Shown one piece after another: positions 24,949 through 33,512 of a DNA stretch of 64,000 bases (its first letter is position 1; the number at the start of each line of letters is the position of its first letter). Under the pieces are notes generated by a model. That model was not told the DNA's origin and ran no database searches. It was given only the letters and a program-made list of their open reading frames with translations. A program made the translations under genes and the position numbers. This stretch comes from Litorimonas sp947503715 (GTDB taxonomy: Bacteria > Pseudomonadota > Alphaproteobacteria > Caulobacterales > Maricaulaceae). The stretch covers positions 1,178,001 through 1,242,000 of the forward strand of contig NZ_CP189850.1 in the NCBI RefSeq assembly GCF_050271975.1, given 5' to 3'.

Positions 24949-24968
24949 AATATTCGATACCGAAATGT
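24949..24968 (+). promoter_or_regulatory. GlpR/DeoR-type operator 1 upstream of the galactoside receptor
   Basis: AATATTCGAT-ACCGAAATGT. The core TTCGATACCGAA matches 11 of 12 core positions of the GlpR consensus (TTCGWTAWCGAA), 15 of 20 overall. It lies 63 bases upstream of operator 2. Confidence 0.55.
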
Positions 24969-24979
24969 TTGAGTGGCAA

Positions 24980-24995
24980 ATGACAGCGATGTCAT
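24980..24995 (+). promoter_or_regulatory. LacI-like palindromic site ATGACA-N4-TGTCAT
   Basis: ATGACA-GCGA-TGTCAT, a perfect 6-base inverted repeat around four bases with a central CG, as in many LacI-family operators. The same ATGACA-N4-TGTCAT arrangement recurs at 42897-42912 upstream of the Tat-exported dehydrogenase pair. It lies between operators 1 and 2 of the receptor promoter. Confidence 0.4.
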
Positions 24996-25011
24996 GATGC
25001 TAATTTGTCAC

Positions 25012-25031
25012 AATGTTCGAAAAACAACATT
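25012..25031 (+). promoter_or_regulatory. GlpR/DeoR-type operator 2 upstream of the galactoside receptor
   Basis: AATGTTCGAA-AAACAACATT matches 17 of 20 positions of the GlpR consensus; the outer six bases form a perfect inverted repeat (AATGTT/AACATT). It shares the ten bases AATGTTCGAA with the galT-side operator. Confidence 0.65.
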
Positions 25032-25042
25032 TTTCTATCTTG

Positions 25043-25062
25043 ACCGTTCGAAAACGGACAGG
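25043..25062 (+). promoter_or_regulatory. GlpR/DeoR-type operator 3 upstream of the galactoside receptor
   Basis: ACCGTTCGAA-AACGGACAGG, 14 of 20 matches to the GlpR consensus, with CCGTT/AACGG inverted arms. It lies exactly 31 bases downstream of operator 2 (about three helical turns). Confidence 0.5.
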
Positions 25063-25128
25063 CACATGAATAAAAAGTATAGAAGACCCGATAAAAATAA
25101 CGGGCGAAAACATCTGAGGGAATCGAAA

Positions 25129-27987
25129 ATGAAATCCACAAAAACAATTTTGGCCTGTTCCGCAGGCGCATTCGCAATGGTCGCGTCCTTACCTGCTATG
25201 GCGCAAACCGCAGGCGACGATGTCGTCATTGCAACAGGTATTCGCAGCTCGCTCGAACAATCACTCGATGTGAAGCGTAATTCTGATTCCATCGTCGATG
25301 CCATTTCGGCAGAAGATGTTGGTAAATTCCCCGACACAAATATCGCTGAAAGCCTTCAGCGTATTACGGGTGTCGCAATTGACCGGTCCGGCGGTGAGGG
25401 GCAGTTCATCACAGTTCGGGGTCTTGGGCCGGAATTCAACGTGGTCACGATTAATGACCGTACAATCGCAACAGATAATGACGGTCGTGAATTCTCATTT
25501 GACGTACTCTCCTCCGACATTATTCAGCGCGCAGAAGTCTTCAAAACGCCGGATGCGTCCCGTCAGTCAGGTGGGATTGGCGCTTTGGTTAATATCGTAA
25601 CGAACCGTCCGCTAGAGCGTCCGGGTACGAATTTCGCAGCGTCTCTCTCCGGTACTTATGACACGCTACGTGATCAAATTTCACCAGAAGGGTCTTTAGT
25701 TGGCTCTTGGACAAACGAAGATAACACAATCGGTGTTGCAGGTGGTTTGTCTTATTCAGACCGCCGTTCACAACGCGACCGTGTCCTGACAGGTGGTTTC
25801 TCTGAGCGTTCCGGTGCACCATTCATCAATACAGGTGGTGCAGGAACTGCGGGTGCAACAGGCTTGACTGATGCTGACAATGTTGAGTCGCTGCCGGCCG
25901 GTACGCGTGTTCAACAACAAGCAATTGTTAGCCGTGACACGCAAGAGCGTGAACGTCTGACAGCCAATGGTACCGTTCAGTTTGCACCGACAGACGCTGT
26001 CACTTTAACGGTTGATGGTCTCTACACAGAATTTAATGTCAGCTCTTTTGATCGTCAGTTCTCCGGCTTTTTCAGCCCGCCATTCATTGATCCGGTCGTT
26101 GATGCGAACGGTACAGTCACATCTTTCTCTCGTCCGGGATTGGATTTCTTGGGTCGTAACCCCGGGTTGACGACAGGTCCGTCACAGAACGATAACGTGC
26201 TGACATCAGCTAATCGCGAAGCGGAAACTTATCTTATCGGTGCTAATCTGGATTGGGAATTAAATGATCGCCTCACTGCGAATTTTGATGTTTCGACGTC
26301 AAAAGCCGAACGTGACGGTATCAACCCATTTGTTGTTTTGGGTGCCCTTGCGCCGACATCACCTCTGATTCAACTGCCTGATGGTGATGACCTGACAACG
26401 ATTACAAACCTCACAAATACACTAAACCCCTCCATCCAACGCCTTCACTTTGTGAACGTCAACCGGACAGTCATTGATGACGAGGTTTTTGAAGCCAAAG
26501 GGAAATTGGACTGGGAGTCCAAAACCGGTGAGGAAATTATCACTGTTGGCGCGTCCTATTCGGATCGTACAAAGTCCCGCGACTTGTTTGACAACTTCTC
26601 CCCGACCCAAGGTGGCGGCGTGTTCTGTGCCTATTGTGGATATGCGACAGATTTTGATGACAGCATTCTGCGTCAGGTTAATCTGGACGGTTTCCTAAGC
26701 GGTGTCAGTGGGCGTGACGGTATTCCCCTTAATTTCCTAACGGCGACATTCGAAGATGCCTTTGGTCAGCTTAATTCTGATGCGGCGATTTCTGATCCGA
26801 ACCGGTCCGGTCGCGGGGCTCTGTCGGACGCAGAGCTTCGCGCGCGGCGCGACGCGACGGACTCATTCCTTGGTTTCTATGATCCGGAATTTAACCCGGC
26901 GGGTAGTTTTGCGGTTGATGAAGAAGTCACATCCGTCTTCTTCAATACGGCATGGCTCGACAAGCAATTGGGCGCCATTCCTTTCTCCGCAAATTTCGGC
27001 CTCCGTGTGACGCATACTGAAACATCCAGTTCCGGTGTGGATCAGCCCGTGACCCAGTTCCGTGAATCTGATGGCGATACACAACTTATTCCGATTTTTG
27101 CCGATCCAACAAATATCACGATCGAGAACAGCTACACGAATGTCTTGCCATCCGCGAATATCAAATTTGATGTCACGGAAGATAAGATTGTGCGTTTCGC
27201 AGCGTCTAAAACTGTTACGCGTCCAACGCTGACGGCGCTGGGTGTCGCGAACCAGTTTGGGGGACGTGCAAATGCACCGACATCAACAGGTGGTAACCCG
27301 AACCTCGAAGCTTTCGAATCCACAAACTTCGATGCAGCCTTTGAATGGTATATGGATGACCTCAGCTTCTTTGGTGTGACGGGTTTCTACAAAAGTTTCG
27401 ATAATTTCTTGGAATCGCAAACTCTACCTGTTCCGGGACAAGTCGTCTTCCCGGCAGGTAACGCCTCCAACCCGGGTGGAACCGATGTCACACGTGATGT
27501 CACCTTCCTCGATACACGGACACGTAACGGCGAGACCGGTAGCATTGTTGGTATTGAAGCGGCCTTGCAAAAAGCTTTTGAGAACGGCTTCGGTGCGGCC
27601 ATTAACTACACATATGTTGATAGCTCTATTGACCGTGCCGAAGGTTCAGGAAATTCCGATCTGGATTATAACGGATTGTCACCCCACTCTTTCAACATTA
27701 GTGGTTTCTATGAAAAAGGCCCGATCCAGGCACGTGTGACCTATAACTACCGTGATGAGTTCTTGGTCGCAGCCTTCTCAGATCAGGGCGAACCGCGTGA
27801 GCGTGAAGCTTATGGTCAGTTGGATGCGTCTGCTGCCTATGACATCAATGACACATTCCAAATCTTTGCAGAGGGTATCAATATTCTCGACGAAGACACA
27901 CGTGACTTCTCGCGCTTTGAGAACCGCCTCCTGACATATGAAGATACAGGCAGCCGCTTCACAATCGGTGCACGCGCAGCTTTCTAA
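25129..27987 (+). CDS. TonB-dependent receptor for galactose-containing saccharides (TonB-Xanth-Caul type)
   Basis: 952 residues from the ATG at 25129, which has GAGGG eight bases upstream and gives a clean signal peptide (MKSTKTILACSAGAFAMVAS, cut after AMA-Q). The longer frame from 24973 would include the operator region. The mature start has a TonB-box-like DDVVIATGIR, then a plug with DAISAEDVGKFPDTNIAESL, ITGVAIDRSGGEGQFITVRG and SRQSGGIGALVNI, the diagnostic sequence of the Caulobacter/Xanthomonas carbohydrate receptor group (TIGR01782). The barrel ends in Phe (RFTIGARAAF). It should pull oligosaccharides across the outer membrane. Three GlpR-like operators and the alpha-galactosidase, symporter and Leloir genes alongside point to alpha-galactosides as ligand (inference). 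Confidence 0.93.
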   Translation: MKSTKTILACSAGAFAMVASLPAMAQTAGDDVVIATGIRSSLEQSLDVKRNSDSIVDAISAEDVGKFPDTNIAESLQRITGVAIDRSGGEGQFITVRGLGPEFNVVTINDRTIATDNDGREFSFDVLSSDIIQRAEVFKTPDASRQSGGIGALVNIVTNRPLERPGTNFAASLSGTYDTLRDQISPEGSLVGSWTNEDNTIGVAGGLSYSDRRSQRDRVLTGGFSERSGAPFINTGGAGTAGATGLTDADNVESLPAGTRVQQQAIVSRDTQERERLTANGTVQFAPTDAVTLTVDGLYTEFNVSSFDRQFSGFFSPPFIDPVVDANGTVTSFSRPGLDFLGRNPGLTTGPSQNDNVLTSANREAETYLIGANLDWELNDRLTANFDVSTSKAERDGINPFVVLGALAPTSPLIQLPDGDDLTTITNLTNTLNPSIQRLHFVNVNRTVIDDEVFEAKGKLDWESKTGEEIITVGASYSDRTKSRDLFDNFSPTQGGGVFCAYCGYATDFDDSILRQVNLDGFLSGVSGRDGIPLNFLTATFEDAFGQLNSDAAISDPNRSGRGALSDAELRARRDATDSFLGFYDPEFNPAGSFAVDEEVTSVFFNTAWLDKQLGAIPFSANFGLRVTHTETSSSGVDQPVTQFRESDGDTQLIPIFADPTNITIENSYTNVLPSANIKFDVTEDKIVRFAASKTVTRPTLTALGVANQFGGRANAPTSTGGNPNLEAFESTNFDAAFEWYMDDLSFFGVTGFYKSFDNFLESQTLPVPGQVVFPAGNASNPGGTDVTRDVTFLDTRTRNGETGSIVGIEAALQKAFENGFGAAINYTYVDSSIDRAEGSGNSDLDYNGLSPHSFNISGFYEKGPIQARVTYNYRDEFLVAAFSDQGEPREREAYGQLDASAAYDINDTFQIFAEGINILDEDTRDFSRFENRLLTYEDTGSRFTIGARAAF

Positions 27988-28013
27988 GCTGACACGTCAC
28001 ACTCTAATATGCG

Positions 28014-28041
28014 AAGAGCGGCGGTAAGCCGCTCTTTTTTT
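28014..28041 (+). terminator. Rho-independent terminator after the galactoside receptor
   Basis: AGAGCGGC (28015-28022) pairs with GCCGCTCT (28028-28035), loop GGTAA, followed by a run of seven T. It separates the receptor from the alpha-galactosidase gene 38 bases on, so downstream expression needs read-through or its own promoter. Confidence 0.88.
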
Positions 28042-28073
28042 GCCCGCTAGATATTGAGGTTGACCGCTAAATC

Positions 28074-30293
28074 ATGACAGCCCTGATTACTGTTTCCGAT
28101 GATCTGACATTTGCGCTCTCAAATGCACATTTATCCTATGTCTTTCGTGTCTCCGCCGAAGGAATATTAGAACACCTCCATTTTGGCGGTGCGCTCTCTG
28201 ACCCGTTAAATGTGGCGGTTCATCACCGCCGCACAATCCGGCATGTGGCCTCGACCTTTCAGGGGGGGAAACATTATTCCCTTTCGGATACGCCGCAGGA
28301 ATATCCGGGCTTTGGAACATCGGATTATCGGTTTCCCGCCGTCCATGGTCGGAATGCGCATGGGAATACGATTTTTTCCCTGCATTATAAAAAGCATAAA
28401 ATCGTCAAAGAGAAACCCCGCCTAAAAAAGCTCCCGTCTGCCAGAGGAGGCGAGTCAGAGACGCTTATCATCACATTGCAAGATCGTCTCCATAAGCTAC
28501 GCGTCGAGCTTTATTACACGATCTGGGCGGATCATGGCGTGATCGCGCGATCCGCGAAATTCAGGAATTTGGGCAAACAAGAAATACAGTTGCAGCACGC
28601 GTTTTCTTCCGCGTTGGATCTTCCCTCGGGTGATTACGAAATTCAACATTTCCACGGGACTTGGGCGCGTGAATTTAATGAGGAACGTATCGACCTCCCG
28701 CAGGGACGGTTCGTCTCCGACAGTGCGCGCGGGACATCCAGCGCGGCGCATAATCCTTATGTTGCGGTCCTTCAAAAAGGGGCGACTGAGGATTACGGAA
28801 AGTGTTACGGTACGACGCTGCTCTATTCCGGGAATTTTGCGATTTCCGTTGAGAAGGGCGAGTTTGAAGATGCTCGCGTTCTGGCAGGTATTAATCCGTT
28901 TAATTTCCACTGGCGTCTCAAACCCGGAAAAAATTTCTGTACGCCGGAGGCCCTACACGCCTATTCCGGTGAGGGTTTGCGTAAGCTCTCCCATCATTGG
29001 CATAGATTTATTCGCGCGTGTGTGACGCCTGAGCGGTTCCGCGACGTGCCGCGTCCGACCTATTTAAATACATGGGAAGCCGCTTATTTCGATGTGGATG
29101 AGGACAAAGTCCTCGATCTTGCGGATAAGGCCGTAGAGATCGGCGTCGATATGTTGGTCCTCGATGATGGCTGGTTCGAAGGCCGGCAGGATGACACGAC
29201 ATCGCTGGGTGATTGGCGGGCGGATAAGGCTCGCTTCCCCTCCGGTATTCCCGCGCTGGCGGCGAAAGTGAAAGCCAAAGGACTGAAATTCGGGATTTGG
29301 TTTGAGCCGGAAATGGTCAATCCCCGCAGTCAATTATTTGAAAAACATCCCGATTGGATTTTACACGTGCCGGACCGGGTTTCATCCTTGGGACGCAATC
29401 AACTGACGCTTGATCTCTCACGGTCAGATGTTCAGGATTACCTCTATAATGAAATCGATGCGATCCTGTCCTGCGGCGATGTGGATTATGTAAAATGGGA
29501 TATGAACCGCAATATGACGGAGGTTGGGAGCGCGGCGCTTCCCCGAAACCGCCAACGCGAAACCTCGCATCGTTATATGTTGGGCCTATATAAATTGCTC
29601 GACCGTCTGACGACTGCTTATCCGGATGTCCTGTTTGAGAACTGTGCCTCCGGCGGCAACCGTTTTGATCTCGGTATGTTGTCCTACATGCCGCAGGGAT
29701 GGATTTCCGATATGTGCGATCCGATTGCGCGTCTGTCCATTATTGGCGGGGCGTCACATCTCTTCCCGCTGGATGTCACGGCCGCCTATATCGGGCCATC
29801 CCCCAACCATCAAAATGGGCGCGTGACATCGGTGAAGACCCGTTTCATGGCAGGTGTATTCTGCGCCGCCCGCGGCGTCTCTTTGTCAGAAGCGGATATT
29901 GAAACGCATAAAGACGAGGTCATAGATTATATGGCCTTCGCCAAGGCGACAGCCGATGACATGATCGGCGGGACCTTTGACCGCGTCAAAAAGACCGCAA
30001 ATGAAGTCGCGTGGCAATATACGACGCGCGATGGGAGCACTATCTATCTCGCCTATTTCCATATTCTCTCCGCGCCGAACCTGCCCTTCCGTCGCGCCCA
30101 CCTCGTCGGTTTGGACCCGTCCGCCGATTACCATCTGGAAGATAGCGACGAAAATTACCGCGGGGATGCCCTCATGCAGAGCGGGATGCCTATGCCCCAA
30201 GTGGCCGTGGGCGAGAAAACACCGGGCGTGCGATATATGGATGATGGGGATTTCAGTTCTCACCTATTTGTATTTCGCAGGGCGGACGGCTAA
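28074..30293 (+). CDS. Alpha-galactosidase, glycoside hydrolase family 36
   Basis: 739 residues, the length of bacterial GH36 subgroup I enzymes such as AgaA/RafA. An N-terminal beta-supersandwich (to about 330) precedes the catalytic barrel starting near PTYLNTWEAAYFD. The nucleophile is Asp476 in the motif YVKWDMNR. The acid/base is in GWISDMCDPIARL (Asp546 or Asp549). ENCASGGNRFDLGML just before it is another GH36 signature, and LDDGWFEGR lies near residue 362. It removes terminal alpha-linked galactose from melibiose-type or raffinose-type sugars. There is no signal peptide, so it acts in the cytoplasm, which implies the intact sugar is imported. It is followed by the sodium symporter 44 bases later. 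Confidence 0.95.
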   Translation: MTALITVSDDLTFALSNAHLSYVFRVSAEGILEHLHFGGALSDPLNVAVHHRRTIRHVASTFQGGKHYSLSDTPQEYPGFGTSDYRFPAVHGRNAHGNTIFSLHYKKHKIVKEKPRLKKLPSARGGESETLIITLQDRLHKLRVELYYTIWADHGVIARSAKFRNLGKQEIQLQHAFSSALDLPSGDYEIQHFHGTWAREFNEERIDLPQGRFVSDSARGTSSAAHNPYVAVLQKGATEDYGKCYGTTLLYSGNFAISVEKGEFEDARVLAGINPFNFHWRLKPGKNFCTPEALHAYSGEGLRKLSHHWHRFIRACVTPERFRDVPRPTYLNTWEAAYFDVDEDKVLDLADKAVEIGVDMLVLDDGWFEGRQDDTTSLGDWRADKARFPSGIPALAAKVKAKGLKFGIWFEPEMVNPRSQLFEKHPDWILHVPDRVSSLGRNQLTLDLSRSDVQDYLYNEIDAILSCGDVDYVKWDMNRNMTEVGSAALPRNRQRETSHRYMLGLYKLLDRLTTAYPDVLFENCASGGNRFDLGMLSYMPQGWISDMCDPIARLSIIGGASHLFPLDVTAAYIGPSPNHQNGRVTSVKTRFMAGVFCAARGVSLSEADIETHKDEVIDYMAFAKATADDMIGGTFDRVKKTANEVAWQYTTRDGSTIYLAYFHILSAPNLPFRRAHLVGLDPSADYHLEDSDENYRGDALMQSGMPMPQVAVGEKTPGVRYMDDGDFSSHLFVFRRADG

Positions 30294-30337
30294 CCAATTT
30301 ATTCAACGACTTCGAAAACGAAGCAAAGGGGAAACCG

Positions 30338-31819
30338 ATGGAATTAAATGTAACGCAGTTTGCGGTGTTTTTCGGCATCAGCGCGCTAATCGGTTTTCTC
30401 ACATGGTGGTTCTGCCGGGGCAGCGGCACGCGCGGCGAAGGCACAAATGGTGAGCAGGAATATTTCCTCGCGGGGGGCGGCCTGAAATGGTATTTTGTGG
30501 CAGGCTCGATCACACTTACCAACCTTTCTACAGATCAACTTGTCGGTATGAACGGCGCGCAAATGGCGCTGCTGGCCTGGTGGGAATTGGCCGCCGTCGT
30601 CGGATTGATGATGCTGACTTTCATCTTCATTCCGGTCTATTATAAATATAATTGTACGACGACGACGGAATTGTTGGAGAGACGCTTTAACAACCCACAT
30701 ATTCGGGCGTTGATTTCCATTCTCTTCCTACTCGGGAATATTTTCATCTTCCTGCCCGCGATCCTTTATGGCGGCTCGCTCTTTATGCTCAACCTTTTTG
30801 GTTTAGATATAAATCTTTATATCGTCGCGGCGCTGTTTGCGATTGTGGGCTCTGCCTATGCGATTTTTGGCGGGTTGAGAGCGGTCGCGGTTTCGGACAC
30901 ATTCTCAGGTATTCTCCTATTGGGTTTGGCGATCACCGTTACCATTATTGCGCTCAATACAATTGGCTGGGATTTCTCGGGTATTCCGAAAGAACGACTG
31001 ACCCTGATCGGGTCTCCGGAGAGTGATATTCCCTTTGCGACGCTCTTTACCGGCATGTTGTTCATCCAGATGTTTTATTGGTCGACAAACCAGACCATTA
31101 CCCAACGCGCTATGGCGTCGCCTTCGGTTAAGGAGGCGCAAAAGGGTATTCTGGCCGCTGCAGGCATTCGCTTGCTCATCATTCCACCGATCATTGTTTT
31201 GCCGGGGATCGTGGCATTTAAGCTCTATGGCGATATTGGCGATACGACCTATGGCCGTCTAGTTGGCGATATCCTGCCGACCTTCCTGTCGGGTGCATTC
31301 GCAGCTGCCATTGCGGCGGCGGTGTTGACGACATTTAACTCCATCCTCAACGCGTCTGCGGCGCTCTGGGTTATGGATATTCACGAGACCTATGTGAATA
31401 AGAAACCAAATGTGCGCAAATTGTCCCTCTGGGTGTCAATCGCCATGGTGCTGCTCGGGTTTGCGATGATCCCGATTTTCAATAATCCTGAAAATTCGAT
31501 TATTGATTTGGTCCAGCGTCTTTATGGGTTGCTGTCCATGCCGATCCTCTCGGCCTTTATCGTCGGGCTGTTATTCCGCAATGTAAATCCTTACGCCATG
31601 ATCTTGGGCGTTCTCTATGGCGTCGCATTCTACGGTTGGGCAACCAACCCGTTCGGTGAGGCGAATATTGATCTGCACTATATTCACATGATGGCGATCA
31701 CCTTGATCTCCGGTGTGGCTCTCTCGCTCTTGCTCTCAGTCCTGATGGGCCGGAAGCCGGTCTGGGATGCGCATAATGTGTTCTCCCGTTCGAAAGAAGC
31801 CATGACGCCGATTGACTAA
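30338..31819 (+). CDS. Sodium:solute symporter (SSS/SLC5 family), probable galactose or galactoside importer
   Basis: 493 residues with about 12-14 hydrophobic segments. Family landmarks are EYFLAGGGLKWYFVAGS, the sodium-site segment SITLTNLSTDQLVGMNG, and FGGLRAVAVSDTFSG (residues about 175-190) with GGLRAV typical of SGLT-like transporters. Ribosome site AAAGGGG eight bases before ATG. SSS proteins carry a sugar, amino acid or organic acid in with sodium; the closest characterised relatives by sequence feel are SGLT-like sugar carriers. Its place after the alpha-galactosidase suggests galactose or the intact galactoside as substrate. The last four bases overlap the stop codon of the small convergent membrane protein. 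Confidence 0.9.
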   Translation: MELNVTQFAVFFGISALIGFLTWWFCRGSGTRGEGTNGEQEYFLAGGGLKWYFVAGSITLTNLSTDQLVGMNGAQMALLAWWELAAVVGLMMLTFIFIPVYYKYNCTTTTELLERRFNNPHIRALISILFLLGNIFIFLPAILYGGSLFMLNLFGLDINLYIVAALFAIVGSAYAIFGGLRAVAVSDTFSGILLLGLAITVTIIALNTIGWDFSGIPKERLTLIGSPESDIPFATLFTGMLFIQMFYWSTNQTITQRAMASPSVKEAQKGILAAAGIRLLIIPPIIVLPGIVAFKLYGDIGDTTYGRLVGDILPTFLSGAFAAAIAAAVLTTFNSILNASAALWVMDIHETYVNKKPNVRKLSLWVSIAMVLLGFAMIPIFNNPENSIIDLVQRLYGLLSMPILSAFIVGLLFRNVNPYAMILGVLYGVAFYGWATNPFGEANIDLHYIHMMAITLISGVALSLLLSVLMGRKPVWDAHNVFSRSKEAMTPID

Positions 31820-32031
31820 CGGTTACCCGTTTCAAATCCCAAGAGATTGGCGATGTGAACCACAACCATGAATCCGACCGCAATAGAGCCGAGGGAGATC
31901 ACCATCCAAGGCGGACGATGCGGTCGGATATCGTGCTTTTCCTTGAAATTATTGCGCATGCCCAAAATGGCTAGTCCCGCACAGACGGCAACGGCAATCA
32001 GACTAATCGTGAGATCTTGAGCGGGTGTCAT
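31816..32031 (-). CDS. Small two-helix membrane protein (hypothetical)
   Basis: 71 residues from ATG at 32031 (MTPAQDLTISLIAV); the longer frame to 32208 lies inside the glycosyltransferase and is not convincing. Two predicted membrane helices, about residues 8-26 (ISLIAVAVCAGLAILGM) and 43-65 (MVISLGSIAVGFMVVVHIAN). The N-terminal 29 bases overlap the end of the glycosyltransferase gene in a different frame, indicating translational coupling. Family not recognised; an accessory to the membrane glycosyltransferase is possible from context only. Confidence 0.6.
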   Translation of the reverse strand: MTPAQDLTISLIAVAVCAGLAILGMRNNFKEKHDIRPHRPPWMVISLGSIAVGFMVVVHIANLLGFETGNR

Positions 32032-33451
32032 GATGAGTCTGTATGGCCTCTTGCTGCGCAATCTGCGTTTGATCTTCGGGAACGGTTCGACTGACCCCGT
32101 GTCGGGTTTTGTGCCAGTGGAATCGCTTTGTTCGCATCTCCCTAAACGCACGCAATGTGGGCTCAAACAGAAGTGTCCAGTAAATAGGCATGAAAAGCGA
32201 AGATGCAATCAGGTGATCCTTTCCGCTACGAATGGCGCCAACGGCTCCGATGAGGCAGCCAATCGTAATGGAGACGAAAAAGGTTCCGCCATAAATGGGA
32301 CCAATCTCAATCGGTGTCCCGATCCACCACATGACGGCGGCTAGCAGAGCCAGCCCGACGACGACCGGTGTATAGAATAAAACGCATAAAAGAGTCAGGC
32401 CGAGGGTGAGTTGGAGCGTGAAGAATCGCTTCAATCCCGCCCAGCCACCCGGCGCAAAGGCGCAGGCCATATGAACATCCCAGGTCTGGATGTAACCTTT
32501 AATCCACCGTGCGCGCTGATATCGCCAATCGCGCAGGATAGAGACGGCTTCTTCCTGTGTCGGCGGATGGATATAACCGATTTTATGACCGTGCGCGGCG
32601 AGGCGAAAAGACAGGTCCGCATCCTCGGTCACATTATGGGCGTCCCACCCGCCGGCAGCATCCAAAGGGGCGCGACGCATATGGTTGGATGTTCCGCCCA
32701 ATGGGAAGGGGAGCCCAAGCCGTGTCAGGAACGGGACCCAGACGTGAAACAGCGCCGCATATTCCAAAGCAAATTGGCGCGTCAGCCAATTATCCCGATC
32801 GTTGAAATAATCCAGCGGTGCCTGAACGGCCGCCCAGTCGGGTCGGACCCGAAAGGCGCCAATCGCGGCGAGAAGTTGATCGGGATGGGGACGATCTTCT
32901 GCATCGTAAATTGTCACATATTCGCCGCGGCAGGATTGAAACGCATAATTCAAGGCCCGCGGTTTGGTCTGCGGTGTGCCCTTTGGAACGACGACTTGGC
33001 GGAATGGCGGGTGGAGGGCTTTCGCAACAGCCGTCGTTGTAAAAGGGTCGACAGCTTCCGTAATTAAAACAATATCGAGTTTATGAATCGGATATTTTAA
33101 CCGCGCGAGGCTGGCCATCAGGTGCGGGACCATCTGTGCCTCATGGAACAGGGGCACGAGCACAGAGTAATGCGGTAGGTCAGAGGTGAGTTCTGCCAGA
33201 CCCGCTGATTTCGGTTTCGGTGTGATGACTGCCGCAACCCTGAACAGGGCGAATACCACGCTGACCCAGGCCATTGTTGCAAATAATCCGGTAACGGCGT
33301 CTCGGACATCCAAGCAGAGCCAAATTAAATATCCAAAGATACACAGCCGGATCATGGATTTGGAAAGGGGACGGGTTGCGGGCTTATCGGCAAAGCCGAG
33401 CTTTTCCCTGCTCTTCAATTTTGGTTGAGGTGTTACTTTGCTCTCACGCAT
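32003..33451 (-). CDS. Membrane glycosyltransferase, family 2 (processive, cellulose-synthase-like)
   Basis: 482 residues. Two N-terminal membrane helices (about 33-70) precede a GT-A domain with the D,D,D,QxxRW pattern: YSVLVPLFHEAQMV at the start, YDAEDRPHPDQL (UDP-sugar/metal site), TEDADLSFRL (catalytic base region), and QRARWIKGYIQTW (QxxRW, near residue 330). Several more helices follow (LTLGLTLLCVLFYTPVVVG). Such proteins polymerise or add sugar at the membrane, using a nucleotide sugar on the cytoplasmic side. There are no BcsB or export partners nearby, so the product is unknown. It is co-transcribed with the small membrane protein that overlaps its end. Confidence 0.88.
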   Translation of the reverse strand: MRESKVTPQPKLKSREKLGFADKPATRPLSKSMIRLCIFGYLIWLCLDVRDAVTGLFATMAWVSVVFALFRVAAVITPKPKSAGLAELTSDLPHYSVLVPLFHEAQMVPHLMASLARLKYPIHKLDIVLITEAVDPFTTTAVAKALHPPFRQVVVPKGTPQTKPRALNYAFQSCRGEYVTIYDAEDRPHPDQLLAAIGAFRVRPDWAAVQAPLDYFNDRDNWLTRQFALEYAALFHVWVPFLTRLGLPFPLGGTSNHMRRAPLDAAGGWDAHNVTEDADLSFRLAAHGHKIGYIHPPTQEEAVSILRDWRYQRARWIKGYIQTWDVHMACAFAPGGWAGLKRFFTLQLTLGLTLLCVLFYTPVVVGLALLAAVMWWIGTPIEIGPIYGGTFFVSITIGCLIGAVGAIRSGKDHLIASSLFMPIYWTLLFEPTLRAFREMRTKRFHWHKTRHGVSRTVPEDQTQIAQQEAIQTHHDTRSRSHD

Positions 33452-33512
33452 CCCAAGCGTGTGGCGAATTCAACCTCTGGGGGAAACTAACCCAAGATTG
33501 TAATTTATAAAT

